A stretch of 64,000 bases of DNA from Vibrio sp. 10N.261.45.E2 (GCF_002875705.1 NZ_MCZZ01000144.1:1-64000), one strand, 5' to 3'. Positions 25,146-34,367 are shown, counted from the stretch's first letter. Numbers and translations: made by a program. Notes: generated from the letters alone by a model not told the origin.

Positions 25146-26135
25146 GTGGCGCAACAATTCGAAGATAGATTCCATCGCAAGTTTTATTACTTGCGCTTGT
25201 CGGTTACAGACGTCTGTAACTTTAAATGTACTTACTGCTTGCCAGATGGTTATAAACCATCAGGGCAAAAAAACTCGTCTTTTTTAAGTGTTCCTGAGAT
25301 CAAACGTGTTGTTAAAGCGTTTGCAGATTGTGGCACTTCAAAGATCCGCATTACTGGCGGAGAGCCGAGCCTGCGTAAAGACTTTCCTGAAATCATACAT
25401 ACTATTGCTTCTACTCCAGGCATCGAAAAAGTAGCCACCACAACCAATGGCTACCGCATGGAGAAACAAGTAGGGCAATGGCGTGATGCTGGTTTAACCC
25501 ACATAAACGTTAGCGTGGACAGTTTAGATTCACGTATGTTCCATCAGATCACTGGTGAGAATAAGTTTACTGAGGTTATGCGAGGTATTGATAAAGCGTT
25601 TGAAGTTGGCTTCGAACAAGTCAAAGTCAACGTTGTATTGATGAAAGACCTCAACAGTCAGGAATTACCAGCCTTCCTTAATTGGATCAAAGACAAACCT
25701 ATTCAATTGCGTTTTATCGAGCTGATGAAAACCGGCGAGATGGACGAGTTGTTCGATAAACACCATGTGTCTGGCGTTGCGATTCGCAACCAGCTTATTG
25801 CTAATGGTTGGCTGTTAAAAGTCAAAGCCGTGAATGATGGCCCAGCTCAAGTGTTTGTCCACCCAGACTACAAAGGTGAAATCGGTTTGATCATGCCTTA
25901 CGAGAAAGACTTTTGTGATAGTTGCAACCGACTGCGCGTTTCTGCGACCGGTAAACTTCACCTATGTCTGTTTGGCGACCATGGTGTTGAACTGAGAGAT
26001 CTGATTCAAGAAGATCAACAAGAGCAAGAGCTCATTGATCGTATTCAGGCACAGCTTCAAACCAAGTCCGTTAGCCACTTCTTACATGATGGCAACAGCG
26101 GCATGACTCCAAACTTGGCGTCAATCGGCGGTTAA
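25146..26135 (+). CDS. moaA: GTP 3',8-cyclase (molybdenum cofactor biosynthesis)
   Basis: MoaA is a radical-SAM enzyme that with MoaC makes cyclic pyranopterin monophosphate from GTP. The SAM-cluster motif is C24, C28 and C31 (CNFKCTYC). The second cluster is in FCDSCNRLRVSATGKLHLC, and the protein ends in the required Gly-Gly (SIGG). I choose the GTG at 25146 (VAQQFEDRF, like MASQLTDAF in E. coli), with AAGGTG seven bases upstream. An ATG-initiated frame 15 bases earlier would start within the riboswitch. It begins the moaABCDE operon. Confidence 0.95.
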   Translation: MAQQFEDRFHRKFYYLRLSVTDVCNFKCTYCLPDGYKPSGQKNSSFLSVPEIKRVVKAFADCGTSKIRITGGEPSLRKDFPEIIHTIASTPGIEKVATTTNGYRMEKQVGQWRDAGLTHINVSVDSLDSRMFHQITGENKFTEVMRGIDKAFEVGFEQVKVNVVLMKDLNSQELPAFLNWIKDKPIQLRFIELMKTGEMDELFDKHHVSGVAIRNQLIANGWLLKVKAVNDGPAQVFVHPDYKGEIGLIMPYEKDFCDSCNRLRVSATGKLHLCLFGDHGVELRDLIQEDQQEQELIDRIQAQLQTKSVSHFLHDGNSGMTPNLASIGG

Positions 26136-26162
26136 CCCGCTATATACTCTAAAGCATTTTAT

Positions 26163-26187
26163 CGCTCAGCCTATTTCGGCTGGGCGA
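26163..26187 (+). other. Hairpin between moaA and moaB
   Basis: The stem CTCAGCC / GGCTGGG with a 6-nt loop lies between the genes without a T run. It may tune or process the operon mRNA and is not a convincing terminator. Confidence 0.45.
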
Positions 26188-26223
26188 GTAAATCTAATCA
26201 TTGAAAAATTTATAGGTGAACAA

Positions 26224-26736
26224 ATGGGTCACGCAGAAAGCAAATTCCAAGCAGCAAACATTGCAGTACTAACGGTTTCAGATACTCGTACAGAAGAAAA
26301 TGACACGTCAGGTGGTTACTTAGCTGAGAATGCTAAAGAAGCGGGCCACAACGTGGTTGATAAGCAAATCGTTATCGATGATATGTACAAGATCCGTGCG
26401 ATCGTATCTCAATGGATTGCTGATGAGAACGTACAAGCTATCATGATCACGGGTGGTACAGGTTTCACTTCTCGTGACAGCACGCCAGAAGCGCTTAAGC
26501 CACTATTCGACAAAGAAGTAGAAGGCTTTGGTGAGCTATTCCGTCAAGTATCTTACGAAGAGATTGGTACATCGACTATTCAGTCTCGTGCGATTGCGGG
26601 TTTTGCTAACCACACTGTCATCTTTGCGATGCCAGGTTCTACAGGTGCTTGTCGCACAGGTTGGACTAAGATCATCAAGCAACAGATGGACGCTAGCCAC
26701 CGCCCTTGTAACTTCATGCCACACCTTTCTGTATAA
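26224..26736 (+). CDS. moaB: Molybdenum cofactor biosynthesis protein B
   Basis: MoaB is a MogA-like protein that adenylylates molybdopterin or is partly redundant with MogA. The 170-residue protein shows the molybdopterin-binding motifs TGGTGFTSRDSTPEA and the PGSTGACR segment. Length matches E. coli MoaB. It is separated from moaA by 88 bp including a hairpin, and moaC follows after 12 bp. Confidence 0.95.
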   Translation: MGHAESKFQAANIAVLTVSDTRTEENDTSGGYLAENAKEAGHNVVDKQIVIDDMYKIRAIVSQWIADENVQAIMITGGTGFTSRDSTPEALKPLFDKEVEGFGELFRQVSYEEIGTSTIQSRAIAGFANHTVIFAMPGSTGACRTGWTKIIKQQMDASHRPCNFMPHLSV

Positions 26737-26748
26737 GGCGGTTTGAGT

Positions 26749-27228
26749 ATGAGCCAATTTACACACATTAACGCGTCTGGCGAAGCAAACATGGTAGATG
26801 TATCGGCTAAAGCTGAAACTGTTCGTGAAGCGAGAGCAGAAGCATTCGTTCAAATGTCGGCAGAAACGCTAGAGCTGATTGTTTCTGGTAGCCACCATAA
26901 AGGTGATGTTTTCGCAACGGCACGTATTGCGGGTATTCAAGCAGCAAAGAAAACATGGGACCTAATCCCACTGTGTCACCCTTTACTACTTACGAAAGTA
27001 GAAGTGCAGCTTGAAGCTATCGAATCTGAAAGCAAGGTACGTATCGAGTCGGTATGTAAGCTTGCTGGTAAGACAGGCGTAGAGATGGAAGCGCTAACGG
27101 CAGCTTCTGTTGCTGCACTGACGATTTACGATATGTGTAAAGCCGTTCAGAAAGATATTGTTATCGAGAACGTACGCCTGTTAGAGAAGACGGGTGGTAA
27201 ATCAGGACACTTTAAGGTGGAATCATGA
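26749..27228 (+). CDS. moaC: Cyclic pyranopterin monophosphate synthase
   Basis: MoaC converts 3',8-cyclo-7,8-dihydro-GTP, the MoaA product, into cyclic pyranopterin monophosphate. The 159-residue protein carries the conserved LCHPLLLTKVEV and GVEMEALTAASVAALTIYDMCK motifs. I start at the ATG at 26749 (MSQFTHINASGEANMVD), preceded by AAGGCGG; the TTG two codons upstream is less likely. Its stop overlaps moaD. Confidence 0.96.
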   Translation: MSQFTHINASGEANMVDVSAKAETVREARAEAFVQMSAETLELIVSGSHHKGDVFATARIAGIQAAKKTWDLIPLCHPLLLTKVEVQLEAIESESKVRIESVCKLAGKTGVEMEALTAASVAALTIYDMCKAVQKDIVIENVRLLEKTGGKSGHFKVES

Positions 27229-27470
27229 TTACTGTACTTTTCTTCGCTCAAACTCGCGAACTTGTCGGTGTTGACAGCCTAGAAGTCGACGCGCAATTCA
27301 GCACCATCGAAGCAATTCGCAGCCACCTTGTAACACAAGAAGGCAAATGGGATATCGCATTGGAAGAGGGTAAGCTTCTGGCTGCACTTAACCAATCAAT
27401 CGTACCTTTGACTACTGAAGTGAAAGACGGCGACGAAGTGGCATTCTTCCCACCTGTAACCGGAGGCTAG
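27225..27470 (+). CDS. moaD: Molybdopterin synthase sulphur-carrier subunit
   Basis: MoaD is a small ubiquitin-like protein whose C-terminal Gly-Gly is converted to a thiocarboxylate and supplies sulphur for molybdopterin. The 81 residues end FFPPVTGG as required. The start ATGA overlaps the moaC stop by four bases, indicating coupled translation, and moaE follows two bases after its stop. Confidence 0.96.
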   Translation: MITVLFFAQTRELVGVDSLEVDAQFSTIEAIRSHLVTQEGKWDIALEEGKLLAALNQSIVPLTTEVKDGDEVAFFPPVTGG

Positions 27471-27472
27471 TC

Positions 27473-27946
27473 ATGAATGATTCTCGAGTTATAGATCGAA
27501 GAGTAGTAGTGACAGCAGAAGATTTTTCTGTAGGCGACGAATACGACTACTTGGCTCAAGGTACCGCTGCCGGAGCGATTGTGACGTTCGTTGGCAAAGT
27601 TCGCGACATGAACCTTGGCGACAATGTGATTGGTTTGTCTCTGGAGCACTACCCGGGTATGACAGAGAAATCACTGAGCGAGATCTGTGATCAAGCTGAG
27701 GCGCGTTGGCCCATCCAAAAGATGCGTGTTATCCACCGTGTTGGTGACCTAGATATTGGTGATCAGATTGTTTACGTTGGTGTGTCCAGTGCGCACCGAG
27801 GTGCTGCGTTTGAAGCTTGTGAGTTTGTTATGGATTTCCTAAAAACCAAAGCGCCATTTTGGAAAAAGGAACGTACCACTGAGATGACTCGTTGGGTCGA
27901 TTCTCGTGATTCGGATGCGAAAGCGGCAGAACGCTGGGAAAAGTAA
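27473..27946 (+). CDS. moaE: Molybdopterin synthase catalytic subunit
   Basis: MoaE forms the heterotetrameric molybdopterin synthase with MoaD. The 157-residue protein carries VGKVRDMN near the N-terminus, the conserved HRVGDLDIGDQIVYVGVSSAHR, and the catalytic Lys region KTKAPFWKKE. GGAGG lies just before the ATG, inside the end of moaD. It is the last gene of the operon and a terminator follows. Confidence 0.96.
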   Translation: MNDSRVIDRRVVVTAEDFSVGDEYDYLAQGTAAGAIVTFVGKVRDMNLGDNVIGLSLEHYPGMTEKSLSEICDQAEARWPIQKMRVIHRVGDLDIGDQIVYVGVSSAHRGAAFEACEFVMDFLKTKAPFWKKERTTEMTRWVDSRDSDAKAAERWEK

Positions 27947-28595
27947 CTCTCGCAATATGATGTTGCTTCAAAATTTGAACTGTTGATTGAGACAATAAAA
28001 AGCCGACTATTAAAGTCGGTTTTTTTGTGCGTGCTACAAGGTTATTTATAAATAAGTGCCGTATTAATAAATAATCAATCATTCAAGCTGAATATAAATT
28101 CGATGCGTGATTTTTTCTGTATTGGTGCACTTCTAAATCCGTTTTGGTGCAGTGCATTATGCTGTTTTGTATAAAGTGATAACCCTCACAAATAGTGGAG
28201 TCTATTTAGGGGATATGTGATGTGCAATTAGATTTCATGTGGCATTAATGTTAATTTGCTGACCGTGTTCTAGCATAAGATGCTAAAAAAAAGTATCAAT
28301 ACAGATACATCAACACTAAAGGCTGTTTTTTAATTAATCCCTATGTGTAACTCACTATTCATTAGGTTTTTATTAGAGATTTACACTGTTACCTTGAGTG
28401 ATTCGGAGAATTATCCGATTTTTTGCGACTTGTTTATGGCAAATTACTTCAATGGTTGATAGTGTGTGCCTCAATCTTTGTAAGGTTTTAGGTTTTTATG
28501 CTTAAATTTTGAGCTAAATAGATCTAAATCACTGCCGTTCAGTGAACCTAGCAAAGAAGTCATGGATGCAATACGAAAAACTTGGAGTTTATTAG
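27947..28595. other. 649-bp region between moaE and oppA
   Basis: It contains the moaE terminator, then an AT-rich leader and promoter region for oppA without a credible gene. Two direct TTGGTGCA repeats lie at 28122-28129 and 28144-28151, 22 bp apart. A short stem TCGGA/TCCGA with six Ts lies at 28403-28424 and could terminate part of the oppA leader transcript. Confidence 0.7.
27997..28027 (+). terminator. Rho-independent terminator of the moa operon
   Basis: The stem AAAAGCCGACT / AGTCGGTTTT with a 5-nt loop is followed by a T7 run. Confidence 0.9.
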
Positions 28596-30227
28596 ATGTA
28601 CAAGAATAAAATCACTCAAGCCCTTCTTCTAGGTGCTGGTTTGGCAGTCGCTGCCACTTCTACCCTTTCTATCGCCGCTGAAGTTCCAGCAGGCACTGAA
28701 CTAGCAAAAGTTCAGGAACTGGTTCGCGGTAACGGTACTGAAGTAGCAACACTCGACCCTCACAAATCTCAAGGTGTACCAGAATCTCACGTAATTCGTG
28801 ATCTTCTAGAAGGTTTAGTGAACCAAGATGGCGACGGCAATACTATCCCAGGAGTAGCTGAAAGCTGGGAAACGACAGACAATAAAACATTCACTTTCCA
28901 CCTGCGTAAAAACGCTAAATGGTCTAACGGCGACCCTGTAACTGCAAATGACTTTGTTTACAGCTTCCAACGTGCGGTTGATCCTTTAACTGCGTCTCCA
29001 TACGCTTGGTACATGGAATATACCAAGATGGCGAATGCGAAAGACATCGTCGCGGGTAAGAAAGACAAGAGTGAACTAGGCGTTAGAGCTTTAGATGACT
29101 ACACGTTAGAAGTGACTTTAGATACAGCGGTCCCATATTTCGTAATGATGATGGGTCATACAACAGTGAAGCCAGTACATAAAGCAACTGTTGAAAAATT
29201 CGGTGACCAGTGGACTAAGCCTGAAAACTTTGTTGGTAATGGTGCATTTGTTCCAAATCAATGGGTAGTTAACGAGCGTCTTGAACTAGTACGCAACGAA
29301 AATTACTGGGATAACGAACATACAGTTCTTAACAAAGTTACATTCCTACCAATTGAGAACCAAGTTGCGGAAATGAACCGCTTCCTCTCTGGCGAACTAG
29401 ATTTTACATACGAAGTTCCTAACGAGCACTTCCGTCGCTTACAGAAAGAATACCCAGAAGATGTTAACATTAAGGGTAACCTGTGTACTTATTATTACCA
29501 ATTTAATGCACAGAAAGCACCTTTCGACGACGTACGCGTTCGTAAAGCAATGTCTTACGCGATGAACCGTGACATCGTTACGAAAGCGATTCTTGGTCAA
29601 GGCCAGAAACCAGCTTACTTCTTGACTCCTGAAATTACTGCTGGTTTTGACCCGGTAACTCCAGAGTATGGTCAACTTTCTCAAAAAGAGCGTATTGCTG
29701 AAGCGAAGCGTCTTCTTGAAGAAGCTGGCTACACGAAGAGCAACCCGCTTGAATTCAATCTGCTTTACAACACATCTGAGAACCACAAGAAGCTTGCTGT
29801 AGCAATTGCATCAATGTGGAAGAAAGAGCTTGGTATTAACGCGAAACTCGAAAACCAAGAGTGGAAATCATACCTAGACAGTAAAGATACTGGTAACTTT
29901 GACGTTGCTCGTGCAGGTTGGTGTGGTGACTACAATGAAGCATCTTCATTCCTAACATTGATGGTTAGTCAGAATACAACTGCTGGTCAGCACTACAAGA
30001 GCGCTGACTATGACAAGGTTATCGAAAAAGCACTAAGCTCTACTTCAGAAGAAGAGCGTACGAAGCTATACATCGATGCAGAAAAATTGCTAGCTAAAGA
30101 CATGCCAATTGCTCCAGTCTACCAGTACGTTACAACACGTCTTGTATCACCTCAGCTAGGTGGTTACCCAGAAGGTAACGCCGAAGATAAGATCTATTCA
30201 AAAGATCTTTATATCAAAGCAAAATAA
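28596..30227 (+). CDS. oppA: Periplasmic oligopeptide-binding protein
   Basis: OppA is the receptor of the oligopeptide ABC importer. The 543-residue protein starts with a signal peptide (MYKNKITQALLLGAGLAVAATSTLSIAA) with cleavage near SIAA/EVPAG. The SBP_bac_5 family body includes the signature AESWETTDNKTFTFHLRKNAKWSNGDPVTANDFVYSF-type segment near residues 85-125. A long leader and a strong hairpin before oppB suggest that it is expressed above the rest of the operon, which is usual for a binding protein. Confidence 0.96.
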   Translation: MYKNKITQALLLGAGLAVAATSTLSIAAEVPAGTELAKVQELVRGNGTEVATLDPHKSQGVPESHVIRDLLEGLVNQDGDGNTIPGVAESWETTDNKTFTFHLRKNAKWSNGDPVTANDFVYSFQRAVDPLTASPYAWYMEYTKMANAKDIVAGKKDKSELGVRALDDYTLEVTLDTAVPYFVMMMGHTTVKPVHKATVEKFGDQWTKPENFVGNGAFVPNQWVVNERLELVRNENYWDNEHTVLNKVTFLPIENQVAEMNRFLSGELDFTYEVPNEHFRRLQKEYPEDVNIKGNLCTYYYQFNAQKAPFDDVRVRKAMSYAMNRDIVTKAILGQGQKPAYFLTPEITAGFDPVTPEYGQLSQKERIAEAKRLLEEAGYTKSNPLEFNLLYNTSENHKKLAVAIASMWKKELGINAKLENQEWKSYLDSKDTGNFDVARAGWCGDYNEASSFLTLMVSQNTTAGQHYKSADYDKVIEKALSSTSEEERTKLYIDAEKLLAKDMPIAPVYQYVTTRLVSPQLGGYPEGNAEDKIYSKDLYIKAK

Positions 30228-30257
30228 CCTCCTATAAAAATAAAACATAACTAACTT

Positions 30258-30290
30258 AGACTTGTGTGCGAGAAATCGCACACAGTGTCT
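30258..30290 (+). other. Stable intercistronic hairpin between oppA and oppB
   Basis: An 8-bp stem GTGTGCGA / TCGCACAC closed by a GAAA tetraloop is extended by AGAC/GTCT outside. There is no T run, so it is more likely a 3' stabiliser for oppA mRNA than a full terminator. Confidence 0.7.
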
Positions 30291-30330
30291 ATTTAACTTT
30301 TAATTGTCACAGACTGAAAAGAGTGAGTTT

Positions 30331-31251
30331 ATGCTTAAATTCATTATGAAAAGGATATTCGAAGCGATTCCAACCATGTTGGTGTTGATCACTATATCTT
30401 TCTTTCTCATGCGTTTCGCTCCGGGTAACCCGTTTTCAAGCGAACGTCCATTACCGCCAGAAGTTATGGCTAACATCGAAGCTAAATACGGCTTAGATAA
30501 ACCAGTATTTGAACAATACACCACGTATTTGACAAATATCTTACAAGGTGACTTCGGTCCCTCGTTTAAATACCAAGACTACACGGTAAATGAGCTGATC
30601 GCGGTTGCACTTCCGGTATCTGCGAAGGTAGGTTTTATTGCCTTTATCTTTACCCTGATTATGGGAGTATCGGTCGGGACGATTGCCGCCTTGAAGCACA
30701 ACACCTGGATCGACTACACCATAATGTCGACCGCCATGCTCGGGGTAGTAATGCCATCCTTCGTGTTGGCTCCGGCGCTTATTTACCTATTCTCTCTGCA
30801 CTGGAACATATTTCCAGCAGGTGGTTGGCACGGCGGTACTTATATGTACATCGTCCTGCCAGTTATCGCGATGTCTCTTCTTTACGTAGCCACATTTGCT
30901 CGTATTACTCGCGGTAGCATGATTGAAACGCTAAACAGTAACTTTATCCGAACCGCACGTGCAAAAGGCCTAAGTTACCGCTACATAGTTCTAAAACATG
31001 CACTGAAGCCAGCACTGCTGCCTGTTGTTTCTTACATGGGGCCTGCGTTTGTAGGTATCATTACAGGTTCTGTTGTTGTTGAAACCATCTTCGGCTTACC
31101 AGGTATCGGCAAGCTGTTTGTTAACGCCGCGTTTAACCGTGACTACTCGCTAGTAATGGGTGTAACCATCTTGATTGGTTTCCTATTCATCTTGTTCAAC
31201 GCAATCGTTGATATTTTGCTAGCGCTGATTGACCCGAAAATTCGCTACTAA
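30331..31251 (+). CDS. oppB: Oligopeptide ABC transporter permease OppB
   Basis: OppB is one of two membrane permeases of the Opp importer. The 306-residue protein has about six membrane helices and the EAA loop near RGSMIETLNSNFIRTARAKGL. I use the ATG at 30331 (MLKFIMKRIFEAIPT), which matches the E. coli start (MLKFILRRCLEAIPT) in form and has AAGAGTGAG upstream; the TTG at 30304 is unlikely. It is followed by oppC after 9 bp. Confidence 0.96.
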   Translation: MLKFIMKRIFEAIPTMLVLITISFFLMRFAPGNPFSSERPLPPEVMANIEAKYGLDKPVFEQYTTYLTNILQGDFGPSFKYQDYTVNELIAVALPVSAKVGFIAFIFTLIMGVSVGTIAALKHNTWIDYTIMSTAMLGVVMPSFVLAPALIYLFSLHWNIFPAGGWHGGTYMYIVLPVIAMSLLYVATFARITRGSMIETLNSNFIRTARAKGLSYRYIVLKHALKPALLPVVSYMGPAFVGIITGSVVVETIFGLPGIGKLFVNAAFNRDYSLVMGVTILIGFLFILFNAIVDILLALIDPKIRY

Positions 31252-31260
31252 CAGGGACGC

Positions 31261-32169
31261 ATGGTTATGTTGAAGAAAAAAGAAAATTTAGAAGCGATCG
31301 AAAAGTTCTCTGAGAGCTTAGAAATTGAAGGTCGTAGTTTGTGGCAGGATGCCCGCATTCGTTTCATGCGAAACAAAGCGGCAATGGTAAGCCTGTTTAT
31401 TCTTACGCTAATGGTACTGGCAGTTATCTTTTTACCGATGCTTGCTCAGTACACTTATGATGATACTGACTGGTACGCAATGCATGCAGCGCCAAGCGCG
31501 GACCACTGGTTTGGCACTGATAGCTTGGGCCGTGATTTGTATGTTCGTACTCTTATTGGTGGCCGAATCTCACTGATGGTTGGTGTGATGGGTGCATTCG
31601 TAGCGGTACTGATTGGTACGCTTTACGGTGCAGCTTCTGGCTTCATCGGTGGACGAACTGACCGAGTGATGATGCGTATCCTAGAAATCTTGTACGCGGT
31701 TCCATTTATGTTCCTAGTTATCGTTCTAGTGACATTCTTTGGTCGTAACATCATTCTCATCTTCGTTGCGATTGGTGCGATTGCTTGGCTGGATATGGCG
31801 CGTATTGTACGTGGTCAAACGTTAAGTTTACGTAGTAAAGAATTCATTGAAGCAGCACACGTATGTGGTGTGAGCAAATGGAAGATCATTACACGTCACA
31901 TCGTACCAAACGTACTGGGTATCGTAGCGGTTTACTCTACGCTGCTTATTCCAAGCATGATCCTTACAGAATCATTCTTATCTTTCCTTGGTCTTGGTGT
32001 TCAAGAGCCTATGACAAGCTGGGGCGCATTGCTTCAAGAAGGTTCGCAAACAATGGAAGTTGCAATCTGGCAACTGACATTCCCTGCGGCGTTCATGGTA
32101 GTTACGCTGTTCTGCTTTAACTACGTAGGTGATGGTCTGCGCGACGCGCTTGATCCAAAAGACAGATAA
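31261..32169 (+). CDS. oppC: Oligopeptide ABC transporter permease OppC
   Basis: OppC is the second permease of the importer. The 302-residue protein begins with a charged cytoplasmic stretch (EAIEKFSESLEIEGRSLWQDARIRF) typical of OppC. It has about six membrane helices and the EAA motif in RGQTLSLRSKEFIEAAHVCGVS. Its C-terminus GDGLRDALDPKDR is identical in form to that of E. coli OppC. Confidence 0.96.
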   Translation: MVMLKKKENLEAIEKFSESLEIEGRSLWQDARIRFMRNKAAMVSLFILTLMVLAVIFLPMLAQYTYDDTDWYAMHAAPSADHWFGTDSLGRDLYVRTLIGGRISLMVGVMGAFVAVLIGTLYGAASGFIGGRTDRVMMRILEILYAVPFMFLVIVLVTFFGRNIILIFVAIGAIAWLDMARIVRGQTLSLRSKEFIEAAHVCGVSKWKIITRHIVPNVLGIVAVYSTLLIPSMILTESFLSFLGLGVQEPMTSWGALLQEGSQTMEVAIWQLTFPAAFMVVTLFCFNYVGDGLRDALDPKDR

Positions 32170-32211
32170 CGAAATAGCAATTAAAAGCTATAAAAGATTA
32201 AGGAAGCAATA

Positions 32212-33183
32212 ATGAGCTTATTAGATGTCAAAGATCTGCGCGTCGAATTTACCACGCAAGATGGTATCGTAACCGCAGTAAACGACTTGAACTTCTCACT
32301 TAACCAAGGCGAAACGCTGGGTATTGTTGGTGAGTCGGGTTCAGGTAAATCACAAACGGTATTTGCACTGATGGGGCTGCTGGCTAAAAACGGCATCATC
32401 TCAGGTAGTGCAAAGTTTGAAGGCAATGAAATCCTCAACCTGCCTGAAAAAGAGCTGAACAAGGTTCGTGCTGAACAGATCGCGATGATCTTCCAAGATC
32501 CAATGACCTCGCTTAACCCTTACATGAAGGTGAGCGATCAGTTGATGGAAGTACTGATGCTGCATAAAGGCATGGGTAAAGCTGAAGCGTTTGAAGAGTC
32601 AGTGCGCATGCTTGAGGCGGTGAAAATCCCTGAAGCACGCAAGCGTATCACTATGTACCCACACGAATTTTCTGGCGGTATGCGTCAGCGTGTGATGATC
32701 GCAATGGCACTATTGTGTCGCCCTAAACTGCTTATCGCTGATGAACCAACAACCGCTTTGGATGTAACTATTCAAGCGCAAATCATGGAATTGCTGAACG
32801 AATTGAAAGATGAGTTCAACACGGCAATCATCATGATCACCCACGATTTGGGTGTAGTTGCGGGTTCATGTGACAAAGTACTTGTGATGTACGCTGGTCG
32901 TACAATGGAGTACGGCACGGTTGATGAAATCTTCTACGAGCCAAGCCACCCATACGCAGAAGGCCTACTTAAAGCGATTCCTCGTTTGGATACAGAAGGT
33001 GAAATTCTGCCGACGATTCCAGGTAATCCACCAAACTTACTTCGCCTGCCAACAGGCTGTCCTTACCAAGACCGTTGTCACCGTGTAATGGACCGTTGTA
33101 AGCAAGAAGCACCTATTTTGACGCCATTTGGTAATGACCGTCAGCGTGCTTGTTTTTCTGACTGGGAGACTTGGACAAAATGA
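32212..33183 (+). CDS. oppD: Oligopeptide ABC transporter ATP-binding protein OppD
   Basis: OppD is one of two ATPases of the importer. It shows Walker A GESGSGKSQ, the ABC signature SGGMRQRV, Walker B LLIADEPTTALD and the switch His in MITHDLG. The C-terminal oligopeptide-type extension contains the Cys cluster CPYQDRCHRVMDRC, which in characterised homologues holds an iron-sulphur cluster. Its stop overlaps oppF as ATGA. Confidence 0.97.
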   Translation: MSLLDVKDLRVEFTTQDGIVTAVNDLNFSLNQGETLGIVGESGSGKSQTVFALMGLLAKNGIISGSAKFEGNEILNLPEKELNKVRAEQIAMIFQDPMTSLNPYMKVSDQLMEVLMLHKGMGKAEAFEESVRMLEAVKIPEARKRITMYPHEFSGGMRQRVMIAMALLCRPKLLIADEPTTALDVTIQAQIMELLNELKDEFNTAIIMITHDLGVVAGSCDKVLVMYAGRTMEYGTVDEIFYEPSHPYAEGLLKAIPRLDTEGEILPTIPGNPPNLLRLPTGCPYQDRCHRVMDRCKQEAPILTPFGNDRQRACFSDWETWTK

Positions 33184-34172
33184 GTGTAGATAAGCAGTTA
33201 TTATTAGATATTAAAGACCTGAAAGTTCACTTTAGCATCGCAGCTAAATCAGCGTGGCCTTGGGCAAAACCGTCAAACCTGAAAGCCGTTGATGGCGTTG
33301 ATATTCACCTTTACGAAGGAGAAACGCTGGGTGTAGTAGGTGAGTCCGGTTGTGGTAAGTCGACTTTTGCACGCGCAATTATCGGTTTGGTTGAAGCGAC
33401 TGAAGGGCAAGTGATGTGGTTAGGTCAAGACTTAACTAAGATGCAGGAAGTAAAGCGTCGTGAGACTCGTAAAGAGATTCAGATGATCTTCCAAGACCCG
33501 CTAGCATCACTTAACCCGCGTATGTCTGTTGGTGACATTATTGCCGAACCTCTAGAGACTTTTTACCCTGAACTTTCTAAACAGGAAGTGAAGGACAGAG
33601 TTAAAGAGATGATGGCAAAGGTTGGTCTACTACCAAACGTAATCAACCGTTATCCACACGAGTTCTCTGGTGGTCAGTGTCAGCGTATTGGTATTGCACG
33701 TGCGCTTATCTTGAAGCCTAAGATGATCATCTGTGATGAACCAGTTTCTGCACTGGATGTATCTATCCAAGCTCAAGTAGTTAACCTTCTGAAAGAGCTA
33801 CAGAAAGAACTTGGTTTGTCTTTGGTATTCATCGCGCACGATTTGTCAGTGGTTAAACATATCTCTGACCGTGTATTGGTGATGTACCTAGGTAATGCGG
33901 TAGAGCTTGGTGAATCAGATGCCTTATTCTCTGACCCTAAGCACCCGTATACTAAAGCTTTGATGTCTGCAGTTCCGATTCCAGACCCTCGCTTAGAGCG
34001 TAATAAAACCATTCAGATGCTGGAGGGTGATTTACCGTCACCAATCAACCCACCATCAGGTTGTGTGTTCCGTACTCGTTGCCCACAAGCAACAGAGGTA
34101 TGTGCGCAAACTAAGCCAACGATTCAAGGCGATGACGTTCACGCAGTATCTTGCTTGCACGTACAAGTCTAG
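33180..34172 (+). CDS. oppF: Oligopeptide ABC transporter ATP-binding protein OppF
   Basis: OppF pairs with OppD. Walker A is GESGCGKST, the signature is SGGQCQRIGIARAL, Walker B is MIICDEPVSALD and the switch His is in FIAHDLS. The C-terminal Cys cluster is CVFRTRCPQATEVC. I start at the ATG at 33180, which overlaps the oppD stop as ATGA; a TTG nine bases earlier is less likely. It ends the operon and is followed by two terminators. Confidence 0.97.
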   Translation: MSVDKQLLLDIKDLKVHFSIAAKSAWPWAKPSNLKAVDGVDIHLYEGETLGVVGESGCGKSTFARAIIGLVEATEGQVMWLGQDLTKMQEVKRRETRKEIQMIFQDPLASLNPRMSVGDIIAEPLETFYPELSKQEVKDRVKEMMAKVGLLPNVINRYPHEFSGGQCQRIGIARALILKPKMIICDEPVSALDVSIQAQVVNLLKELQKELGLSLVFIAHDLSVVKHISDRVLVMYLGNAVELGESDALFSDPKHPYTKALMSAVPIPDPRLERNKTIQMLEGDLPSPINPPSGCVFRTRCPQATEVCAQTKPTIQGDDVHAVSCLHVQV

Positions 34173-34207
34173 AGCCTATTTAAAACGGTTCAGCCTGTGA
34201 CAGGCTT

Positions 34208-34240
34208 AAGCGCGACTAGTTATTAGAGTCGCGCTTTTTT
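34208..34240 (+). terminator. Rho-independent terminator of the opp operon
   Basis: The stem AAGCGCGACT / AGTCGCGCTT with a 9-nt loop is followed by Ts. Confidence 0.9.
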
Positions 34241-34291
34241 TGTTTCTAAAGCTTCATACTCAATAAGCTTCATCAAATAATTCGAACAACT

Positions 34292-34330
34292 AAGCCAACT
34301 TCTTCTAGTTTTGAAAAAGTTGGCTTTTTT
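34292..34330 (+). terminator. Second terminator downstream of opp
   Basis: The stem AAGCCAACTT / AAGTTGGCTT with a 15-nt loop and a T run lies 50 bp after the first terminator and directly before the next gene, whose promoter must overlap or follow it. Confidence 0.8.
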
Positions 34331-34367
34331 TATACTAGAGAACAGTATGAAAGATAGAGGTTTGGAT

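Noticed and set aside
28235..28265. Sigma-54 promoter look-alike (TGGCA ... TTTGC) before oppA
   Set aside because: The spacing between the GG and GC elements is 15, not 10, bases, so it cannot be a sigma-54 promoter.
34311..34367. Extended N-terminus for the YqjG-like protein
   Set aside because: The extension begins inside the preceding terminator hairpin and has no counterpart in the family. The ATG at 34368 matches the homologue start.
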